Shown piece after piece: positions 55,201 to 64,000 of a stretch of 64,000 nucleotides of DNA (position 1 is the stretch's first letter; each line of letters opens with the position of its first letter). Made by a program: the position numbers and the translations under genes. Origin of the DNA: Scolanthus callimorphus (lineage: Eukaryota; Cnidaria; Anthozoa; Actiniaria; Edwardsiidae); NCBI GenBank assembly GCA_033964015.1, contig CM066913.1, forward strand, positions 29,786,790-29,850,789. Direction: 5' to 3'. The notes under the pieces are model-generated. The model made no database searches, was not told the DNA's origin, and was given only the letters and a program-made list of their open reading frames with translations.

Positions 55201-56531
55201 CTAAAACAGAAACGAAATTACAACAATTATATTACAAAAAATTTTGATGACAAAACAGTGTTTAACTGTCTTTAATACAGGTTTACCTTCCCTTGCGCAC
55301 TTCTGATTTCAAGGTACAATCATAAACTAGAGGAAGAAGTACCCCTTTTAATGCACTCCTTTTTTATAATTCTTGCAAAATGCATTTGTTAAATAAGCGT
55401 TAAAGGCTCCAAAGTGCAAGATTAAAAGGCTTTTTTCTATACTGTTTTTCCAACAGAATCTAATTATTTTCTAGCTTTTTATATAGTAAAATTCGCAAAA
55501 TCGGTAACCTTTTATACAATTTGAGCCTCAAAACTCTACCCCTTTCGAGTGGAGCATCCTCGTATATTAGTAGACATGAGGGAGTACCCCTCCCCCCAAA
55601 CCCCACTAAATAAAAACGCTAAAAACACAATGAGCTGGCGTTCCACGGAGAGCCGACACAAGACGCCTGGGAATGAAGCTAGCTCCGTATTCCTAAAACA
55701 ACAATGCTTTGCTATTGTTTAAATTGATGCAGTGCATCAACTCTTCACATTTGTAGGGTAAAATAATCTGACTAAAATAGGAATAATTTCTAATTTCCGG
55801 TACAACAAAAATGGCATAAAAGAAGTGCAATAGTCCAGTTTCGAATTGTCTGCTCTACCGCTGCAGAATAGGTATAGCGCCCTTTGTTCTGTGAACCAAT
55901 CGATCTCTGGTTGGCACATTAATAACAATTATTCACTCTAAAAAAGGAAATCAGACGTTTTCTACTCGTTTCTATTTGTTGTGGTCTTGGGTCGTAAGTC
56001 ACCGAATCACAAAGCAACGAAAAAAAAATTGCACGCAGTCTCTCGTCTTTTTCGGTCAAGACTAAACACAAGCAGTACTTCGCTACTGGCCAGTTTTTCT
56101 ATTGGCTAAGTATATTTACTTTGCGTTTAGTTTTCTAAACTTTTCTGAAATCTGCTCTATGAAACAATTAGCAATTGTATCGCGATTCACCCTGCCACTC
56201 TGTGTTGTTATGAGCCGTCAATATTTTGTGGAATTGACGGCTCAAAAACAGCTCGCAAAATTCAACATTTTCGCACGAATTTATGTTTCATTTCATTGTC
56301 AATAGTTAGAAAAAACGTTTAGCTATATTTCTAGCAATATATTATGGCAGAAAGAGATTTTTTTCGCCGAAAAAGATGGAAAAATGTAAACAGAAAATGC
56401 TCGAGCTCGTGCGAACTGTGATTGTGTGAGAGCGCGCGTAAATGTAATGATAATTGAAATTTCAATCGACAATAAATAACACTATTTCTTGCTATTTCCT
56501 CCAGAAAATCTTCAAGAATCCCGATACAATA

Positions 56532-56866
56532 TTAAAGCCCCATAGTCAACCGATATCCTTTGCAGTCCTAGTCACGGTAAGGGTTGACTTTCCATATATG
56601 AAAAGTCGATGCAAATTTGTAGTTTGAACTTGTGAAATGCGAAGAACAATACAGTAGGAAACCCTTTGGGAATCGACCAGCTAAACACACAGCGGTCAGT
56701 AACATATATCCGAATGAAAATAAAGCGCAAAGGTTGCTGGTTGACTATGGGCCTTTAATTACGATTTTGAGAGGGCAATTCCCAAAATATTGACGGCGTT
56801 GGAAGAAAATATTTTCTCCCAACTAGCCGTCAATATTTTGTGGAATTGCCGTCTCAAAATCGTAAT
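56532..56866. mobile_element. Two adjacent foldbacks in the pentraxin intron
   Basis: The first (56532-56757) has TTAAAGCCCCATAGTCAACC and GGTTGACTATGGGCCTTTAA ends, a TTAA-type MITE with imperfect middle. The second (56757-56866) is a hairpin with about 40-bp arms, ATTACGATTTTGAGAGGGCA...TATTGACGGC and its complement. It ends 20 bp from the exon border, close to the splice donor. Confidence 0.75.
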
Positions 56867-56885
56867 TAGTATATAGAACAACTAC

Positions 56886-57106
56886 CCTGGTAGGATTGAT
56901 ACGACTGAAATCCGCCTCCATGACTGTCCAGTTCCTGACCAAGAATAAATATTCCATTGGCAGAAATTTTGGCTCCCGTTCCGTATCCTGTAGATTCATA
57001 TATCGGTACTCCATCAGCATAAAACATTATTTTTCCATCTTCATTTCTCCACTTCCAGCAGTACCACAACCAACCGTAAGAATATGGTGGTGAGTAAGAT
57101 GGATAT
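56886..57106 (-). CDS. Pentraxin/LamG-type domain exon
   Basis: The exon follows TTTCCTCTACAG (phase 2) and ends CAGG|GTAGTT (phase 1). It encodes 73 residues: YSYGWLWYCWKWRNEDGKIM, FYADGVPIYESTGYGTGAKI, SANGIFILGQELDSHGGGFQ and SYQG. W..W.N..GK...Y.DG......G.....I...G..ILGQ..D..GGGF....S..G is the core of the pentraxin fold, including the conserved ILGQ(E/D).D(S)..GGGF block. The family binds ligands such as phosphocholine or glycans with calcium, and the protein is secreted or cell-surface. The N-terminal exons of the gene are not recognised upstream (above 57106). Confidence 0.85.
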
Positions 57107-57488
57107 CTGTAGAGGAAACAGAAAAAATATAAACAACTAGCTGATGCCCCTGAAAAAATTCAAGGAGTGCAAGGGGGGAATTCATATTACTTATATTATT
57201 CTCTTAAAGAAATGGAATAAAGGAAAAAACTCAGAACGGACACAGAAAATGATTTGCTTCTGGTGCTATTTCCATTCAGTGCGCGCTAGTTTAAGTAGTG
57301 GTGTACGTTTTTTTCTGAAAATTATTCTCAGGTCAAAGCTTTCGAATTAGAATTATCCCTGCAAATAACTGTAAGCAATCTGTAACAGAACCATTTGGGC
57401 CTGGATGTCTATGGTGCTTACAGCTGTACGAACAGTGTTCTTTTTTAGTTTCTGTGGAAGACTCAAACATGGCGGCTTTGTGCCTAGC

Positions 57489-58169
57489 GGTCTCGGTAAG
57501 GGAAAACGACGTGCTTACGGAAATCGTCGTAATTTATGCTGTGATAATCAGTTATATATCATTTTAAAGCTAAAAGATTAGCGGAGTTAAGATTTTTCTT
57601 ATATTTTAAAGACCCCGAACTAAAAACTACCTTGTTTACTTGAGAGGCTCCAGACCATTAGCGATTTGTTGCACAATTTCAAACTTTGTCGGATTTTAAT
57701 CTTGGAGAAATGAACTGCAAAACCGTGTGAGCGATTTTTGATATTTTGCATATTTACGAAAATATTAGGTCGCAAAATTGAAAGTCGCATTTTTTTTTCA
57801 ATTTATTGCCGCAAAATTTATCATAAAAACTTTTTTAAGTAAAAAATATAAATTCTCTCACACGGTTTTTTAGGTGTTATCATCTTCTCACGGCACAGAA
57901 AATTTGACGCCGATATCTTAATCGTGCGAGGTCAGGAGCTTCGCGAAGGTGAAAATTTGAATTAAATTGAAAAGCTAGAAAAAGCGTGTAAAGTTAATTA
58001 AACTACAGAAAATGAGTGGCGGGCAATACAAACGAATGGGCTATTGAAACCAAGGAAAACAGTTGACGCGTCATTTGGGGTTTTAGAAACATACTTTAAG
58101 ACTCTATTAAATGAATTCCAGGAAAAAAGTCATATTATGGATTTTTAATTATTTACCCTGACCGAGACC
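57489..58169. mobile_element. Second copy of the TTAA MITE at 28811
   Basis: GGTCTCGGTAAGGGAAAACG at 57489 to CCCTGACCGAGACC at 58169 matches the 28811 element along its length with small indels. TTAA follows the right end, but the left flank is TAGC, so the left target site has mutated. Confidence 0.85.
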
Positions 58170-60472
58170 TTAAGAAATCGCTTGAATTAGAACTTAGCTC
58201 AAGGCGACCCTTTTCCAACAAAAACATGCACACTGTTGAGAATTCATCCCTCTGTTCAGGTTTGTGAACTTCGTTTTTTCGGCTTCAATATCTTTGTTTT
58301 TAGTATAGATTTCGAGAGTTTTATACGGGGCTCCAAAAGGCTGTCAAACGACTGTTGTTTGTGAACCGTAAAGAATGGCGCGCGGCTTCGTGCAAACGCG
58401 CCAAAACCTTTGAATGTGATATATTGTCCACTCCAATCTTTTTGGAAAAACGACTTTTGCCTGAACATTACTGTGCTATTTGTGAGAGAATCGCGTAGAT
58501 TTGTACGTCTTTGTTGCTTTCGGCTGCGATAAATTGTTTATTTTTTGGTTTCTGTGGAAGGCTTAAAATGGCGCCTTTGCGAACTTGATCTTCTCGCTTA
58601 CGAAAACGCTTGAATTAGATCTTCCGTTCACTTTATAATTTTCGAATAAAATGTATCCTATAACACAGTTCCCCAAGTATGAAAGAACATGGCGTGGTTT
58701 TGCAGTTCCGTGGTGCAGCCGTTTTTCAAGGCTGCTGGGCTAACAGTTTGACCTTGACCCCCCAATTAACCGACTGCGAGGTCTGTACAGAGAAATCTCA
58801 GCCCGTAGTCTTTTTGTACAGACCGGGCCGCAGGCGAGGTTTGTACAACAAGACCAAGGGCTGAGATGTCTCTGTACAGACCGAGCCAAGGAGGTTAACA
58901 AAAGTTTTATTATATGGCATTTCGCTGAGTCCAGCCAAATCATACTGCGGCGCGTGAGCCTGTGGTTTACAGTTTTCCCGCCAAACGCCATTGTTTTTTA
59001 ACTTTTTCATTCACAACTCACAAAACGTAAATCAAAACACAGATAGTCCCTCTTTACTTGCCAAATTGGCTTGAATGTCTCCTGCACGTTCTCAGGAATG
59101 GTCTACTATTTTCCCAAGAAAACTGTGACTGTAATTCGAGAAAGTTGTTGGTAGATCGAGGTAGGGATTAAGCAACTTTCAGGGCTTTCTTACATTTACC
59201 CTTTAGCCAAAGCCGAAGCAGGAAAGACTTTATTTGTCTTTGAAATGAAAAGAAATTCATCGATTGAACGATTGCTAATGACAAGCAGGATTCATATTTC
59301 GATGTGGATTTGATATAAAAGTAACAGGAAGAGGGAAACTACCTTTAGTTGTGAAGTTTGCATGAATTGGCTACGAGTGGCTTCAAAGTAATTCAATAAA
59401 AAAATGAGATTTTTCCAGATTTACGTTTGACTGAGCAAGCTGACAAACTTGAATACTATACAGAGAATATGGATGGATCTTATTCTTATTTCTATGGTTT
59501 ACAATGAAACAAGATTAAGATGAATTAGCTCAAACTCTTCGCAGCTCTTCGATCGACTTGAGTACAGAAAATCTTAACAATCTGCACAAGTTTTAAACCA
59601 CCGGTAAGCAAACAGATTACAGTTTTTGATTTTCAGTTTTGAAATGTATGGTTTAGCTATGCTCAGTTGCTTGATTAGAAATCCGACACAAGTGATTGCT
59701 GTTTTTGAATTTATCTTTCAAGTTTACGAGGCTCTTGTTTAATAAAATTCACCACGAGTGCGAGTCTTTTATCAATCATGCTCGATAATTTTCTCTTTCT
59801 CTCTCAGAGTTTCTTAAAATATCTTTTTAAAGCAATACAAAATTCACAGGAAAAATTCAATAGAGCTGTTTTTTTATTTTGTTGATAAATGTCTTGTTTA
59901 TCAAGGAAATGTCAAATTTCGCGTCGTGAAAATTAAAAGTCGCAAATCTGATACGCGATCCGGACCAATTGTCATGGTAACGGTCTGAGATGGGAAAATA
60001 TCAGACCGCAAATCAGACAATCAGAGCACGTCGTTACCGTCGGTACTGAGAAATATCAGCCCGAGATGTTAAGTACACCGCAGGCGAAAAGACCAAGGGC
60101 TGATATTTCTCAGTACGGACCGAGCAAACGAGGTTAATAAGAGTTTTATTATATGGCTTTTGGAGAGGTTTAATAGAAGGTTTTCTACAAAAATCGCGCC
60201 AATGGTTTCCCGCCAATTTAACGACACGCGCGCCGCTTTCATTCAAGCCAAGGTCATTTGTGGAAAGTCGGGCCGCGAGATCGTGAAAACAACTTTCTAC
60301 AACCTATGCGAGCAAGAAACACTCTTTTTATGACAAATCCACTCTAAATATCGAACATAAATTATCTGGACAAAGATTTTCATCATGATGGACTATAAGA
60401 AATGACTTGGGACTTTTCAACAGTTCTGAAAACATAAATACAAATCGCTTCAACTTCAGACGGAATAGTCCA
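58170..60472. other. Intergenic with CAGAGAAAT-foldback copies, no gene
   Basis: TCTGTACAGAGAAATCTCAGCCC (58780) pairs with GGGCTGAGATGTCTCTGTACAGA (58885). The diverged sister at 60045-60125 has GGTACTGAGAAATATCAGCCC / GGGCTGATATTTCTCAGTAC. Both are followed by GAGTTTTATTATATGGC-type sequence. TGGCGCCTTTGCG at 58568 repeats 57462. The frame at 58256-58468 (-) is short and unsupported. Confidence 0.5.
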
Positions 60473-60723
60473 CTTTCGAATTCTCTAATCTACCGCTGAA
60501 TAGGCATCGACGGCGCGTAATACAGTGGGAGCCTCGATTTAAAAAAGAAAGTCGCGAGTACGAACGAGTCCAAAAAGTTTTGTCTATTGTCTCCATTCAA
60601 GCTTCATCACTTTCTCGTTGGTATTCACAACTTTTTCTACTTCAAACTGAGGCTCCCACTGTATTTATGCGCCGTCGATGTCTATTCAGCGGCAGAGTGG
60701 AGAATTCGAAACTGGACTATTGG
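60473..60723. mobile_element. Foldback MITE, about 250 bp
   Basis: GAATAGTCCACTTTCGAATTC...CCGCTGAATAGGCATCGACGGCGC...CAGTGGGAGCCTC on the left is complementary to the right arm ending ACTGGACTATTGG. A fragment of one arm (AGTTTCGAATTGTCTGCTCTAC) also occurs at 55837, near the pentraxin exon. Confidence 0.8.
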
Positions 60724-63204
60724 AAAACGAATATCTTGCTGTGTTGTGCATTCGACTTCGAAAAATTAACCCTTTTGGACGAATAACTGAATATGAATAC
60801 TCGACAAAAGCGGGTTGCACAGTGTTGGATCTAAAGAGAACATTTTAAAGATGTCTGGATGGATTGTAATCTGCCGATTTTAAAAAACCTTTGCCTCAAG
60901 TGGAAGAAAACAACGTGCTACAAGCTTTGAGAAGAAAATTTCAAACAAAACTCAATTCAACCATCTCTAATACCGGTAAGCAAATCGTTGTAAAATTTAT
61001 ACCCTTATGAGACCCTGTATATGCAAAGGATATTTACATTTCCCGTTTTCCTTTGTCGACTTGTGAGTTATTGTTTTTATATAAGCTTATCCCCACGTGA
61101 ACTAAAACTGGTTGTTCACAGGAAATTCTCAGTAATTCACCTTTTAACCGTTTCAGTGGGCAACCGTCTTTTGTGTTAGTTTCCCCGTAGCTACACATTT
61201 GAATTGCATAACTATAGTATACAAAAGCTACGAAATAGAAATGTGCAAAAAGTCACATTAGTTTTAAGCTTAAGCTTACTTTCTTGAAATACACCTAAGC
61301 TGAATTTGTTTCAGCTCATTTTTATTTTGACTTGATCTTTCTGCACTGCCGCTCTATCGCCATCGGTTAAACACAGGTTTTGTTTCCTCCTCGACTTCAA
61401 TTCTTCGGTAGTAAAACAGTTTGAGTGCTTGTTTCTGCCATCCGTATAAAATAGATACGCTTTCCCCTTTTTTCAGTTAAATGTTTTTGTTTTTTCGGCG
61501 TTTCTACATTTGTTTCAACATTTTCTCAGTCGCCTTTCTTGGTCTGTTTCGGATTTCTCTCTCTTCGGGGCAGTGAAACTCGCTTTCATTATCAGATAAC
61601 ACATTTTAGACTATTCAATTGCTTTCATAATGTTTAAGATAATTATTTTTCTCTTTTTAATCCATTTTCAGCTCAAATTTCGCGCGAGAGAATGACACAA
61701 CCACAAAGAGAAGAGCCGGTCCGGATACGGAAAAAGACGGCCGGTGGGCCGCATACGCAATCTACGGACCGTGTGTTGAGCAATCAGAGCGCGCAATCAG
61801 AGCGCAGATGAGGTTTTTGTGATATCCGGAATAAACAAGGTCGAGACAAGTGATATCCCAAAAACCGAATTCAATAATTGTTCTATTATACATTGAAAAA
61901 TACTTTCACAATGAACAAAGTATATTTTTCATTGAAGGGCAACTTCAAGCAATTTCTTTTACACAAGCGGTAAAATAAGGAAGCAAGCCAACCAAGTGTT
62001 CCAGGTCGATGATGTTTGGGGTGTAATCAAGAATCAGCTAGCTGATCAAATATAGCCTCTCCTAACGTTTTCATCCTGTCGATGCAGGGGTAGTTAAGAG
62101 CGTCCGTCTGTAAATATCACCTAGAGGCTTCAGAATACAAAAATTCAAAATCGCTCAAATTTGGTCAGAAGTTAGGTCATTATGATCTATTCATGCTGTC
62201 CAACTTTCAGATCGATCTGATAAATATAGAGCGGGGGCGAAGAAGAAAGCCAGTTCATCGAATTAATTATCGATTTTTTCGCATTTTTCACCTACTTCGA
62301 AATATGGCCAAAAACTCTTCTAAATTGATCAGCACGCCAAACAATCGGTTCATATCCTTGTAGATAAGATAACAAGCTTCCGATTGAGTGGTTTTAAAAC
62401 TCTTTCTGATGAAAGATAAATATTTTAGCGATTTTTAAACATTTTTTTCGTTTTTTCCTAAGGCCCAAACCCGGGCTTATATCTCCGATGATATCTGGAA
62501 TTGTCGAACTTTGAAATATTGGCCAGGAAAAGCAATGTTTCTGCTTTCAATTTATCAAATAAAATTTTGTGGCAATCAAAATCGCGAAGTTCTATGACCC
62601 GGAATTCAACCCCTGCTAAGCGCTAAATAGCGCTACGATTTCCAGGAACTGGAGGTCACGAACTACAAAACATGCACATACCTGGTCGCAAATCGCCAAA
62701 CCACGGTGTATAAACCCTCTCAGATGGCAAAACACTGGTATTGTTTCATTCCGAGACGAGGCAGGACGTCCAGGCATAATTATTCAGCTTCTTCGAGCAT
62801 TTTCCCCAAGACACAAAGTAAACAGATTATATCACCGATCGAACTCCTGGCTATTCGGCACATTTTATGGAAATTGAGCCACTTCTAAACCCTCCCTAAG
62901 AAGAAAGAATACTTTCCTTCCTTAGAGTTAAAATCCGAAGCTGACTTTCTACGGAAAATCAGGCAAAGCAGCGCGATTCCCACGAGTGAAGAGTTCAGAC
63001 ACATGTTTTGGCTCAAGTGTCATGTCATGTGATATTGCGTTACCACCACAGTAATCCCGAGAGCCTCGAAAATAAACTTTTGATGACAAGAGCTCTTGTG
63101 ATGATAAATGGTAATATATTTAAAACTTAAATATATCTGAAGTAAAAAGAAAGGAAGGACATTTTTGTGGGAAGAACAATTTGAATGGAAATTGCAACTC
63201 CTGA
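60724..63204. other. Intergenic, nothing recognised
   Basis: A duplicated AATCAGAGCGC motif sits at 61780-61807, in a CCGG-rich patch (GGTCCGGATACGG, GACGGCCGGTGGGCC). No exon, RNA gene or long repeat is visible. Confidence 0.4.
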
Positions 63205-63276
63205 TATTGTAAAGCGCTCTGGATCCGTATGAGAAAAGGCGCTATATAAATTCTCTTATTATTATTATTATTATTA
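63205..63276 (+). mobile_element. Retroposon 3' tail with (ATT)n
   Basis: GTAAAGCGCTCTGGATCC, GAGAAAAGGCGCTATATAAATT and an ATT run form the conserved hairpin tail (AAGCGCT / GGCGCTATATAAAT) found at the 3' end of many animal SINEs and their partner LINEs. The upstream body of the retroposon is not recognisable here. Confidence 0.65.
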
Positions 63277-64000
63277 TATTCGTAGGACATGGCTAGTATC
63301 GGCTAGGATCTATTCCTATGGCCGTCAAGTGCAACCACATTTCTAATTGTCACATTCATTCTTAGGCGTGACTAGAATATTACCCGTTCCCCGCGAAAAA
63401 CAACTCCACATAGAAAGATATATGAACAGCATTTTATTGGCACCGCATAACGTGTTCAGTAAGGTGTGGACCATTAGAAATTTGGGAAGGGGGGTGGCAA
63501 TCTTTTTGCGCATGAATTTTTTTTCGGGGATCAGGTTGTGCAAGAATTTTTTTTCAGACTCGAAGACCATGTACGATTTTTTTTTGCAGACACTAGTAGA
63601 CCTAGTAGAATATGCTTCTTCCGTTGTGTGCGCGAAGCGCGCCCAGATTTTGATAAACGCATTTCATCAAGCCTCAGAGAAAGGGCAGACGAACATTCCG
63701 ATTTTTGTGTATAGTAAACAAAGCCTCTAGATTTTATTATTCATGCGAGCAACTGCCCGCCCCAAATTACGAAATAATTATTATTCATTTGTGTGAAGCG
63801 GTCCAAATGAGGAATTTCTATACTTGTAACGTCGAACTCGCGCTTACCAAAGTGGTCTTCTTTCGAACATAGTGACTGCCTGCCAAGCCTATCAGTGCAG
63901 GGCATTTTTGGGAGAGTTTGGTTTTCCTCGGCAAGATACACTTGTTCTTGTAAACGGCGCAAGGGCAGTGTTTTCGTTGCGTGAGTTCTCACCGACTATA
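63277..64000. other. Right edge, unconfirmed open frames
   Basis: The frame at 63347-63730 (+) runs through T-runs (GAATTTTTTTTCGG, AAGAATTTTTTTTCAG) and looks like repeat sequence. The minus frame from the window edge to 63741 contains a possible donor GTAAGCG at about 63849, so it might hold the end of an exon whose gene lies to the right. Neither is assigned. Confidence 0.35.

Noticed and set aside
63347..63730. A 127-residue ORF near the right end
   Set aside because: Its middle is made of long T runs that encode repeated Phe and Asn-Phe-Phe, typical of repeat sequence; no domain or splice support.

Overview
This is a eukaryotic window, AT-rich and repeat-dense, with GT-AG introns. The gene content points to an anthozoan cnidarian, most likely a stony coral or a close relative. 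It has PAN plus fibrinogen-related-domain lectins, pentraxin domains, a long ankyrin array, a single-exon rhodopsin-like GPCR and a Ngaro-type tyrosine-recombinase retrotransposon. This assignment rests on family knowledge; no marker gene fixes the species.

Layout. At 870-7285 lies an almost complete Ngaro-like DIRS retrotransposon with split direct repeats (A1 - ORFs - B1 - A2 - B2), an intron-split gag, an RT/RNase H ORF and a tyrosine recombinase ORF. At 9997-13716 (+) is a four-exon secreted lectin-like gene: signal peptide, PAN/apple exon and a fibrinogen-related module. Its first intron holds two foldback elements and a U2 snRNA fragment. At 16985-20071 (-) is one long coding exon with about 26 ankyrin repeats and a Cys-rich tail. 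At 21060-22210 is a nine-unit 128-bp tandem array full of CRE and E-box palindromes. At 25569-26156 (-) is a candidate two-exon gene for a 102-residue orphan protein. At 43360-44469 (+) is an intact class A GPCR; a decayed fragment of the same gene lies at 34116-34599 (-). At 52190-57106 (-) are three phase-compatible exons of a pentraxin-domain protein with an unrecognised C-terminal part.

Most of the rest is non-autonomous transposable-element DNA. It includes foldback and TIR elements, several flanked by TTAA, one 1.33-kb element with a 7-bp target duplication, a 2.1-kb inverted duplication, a tRNA-derived SINE and simple repeats.

The host genes do not form an operon or an obvious pathway. 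Two of them (PAN/FReD and pentraxin) encode recognition-type domains and one encodes an ankyrin scaffold, which would suit an innate-recognition or cell-surface setting, but that is inference. Seven frameshifts break the coding models and all are single-base deletions, at least three in homopolymer runs. This looks more like residual long-read consensus error than pseudogene decay, so the broken genes should be treated as probably functional until resequenced.
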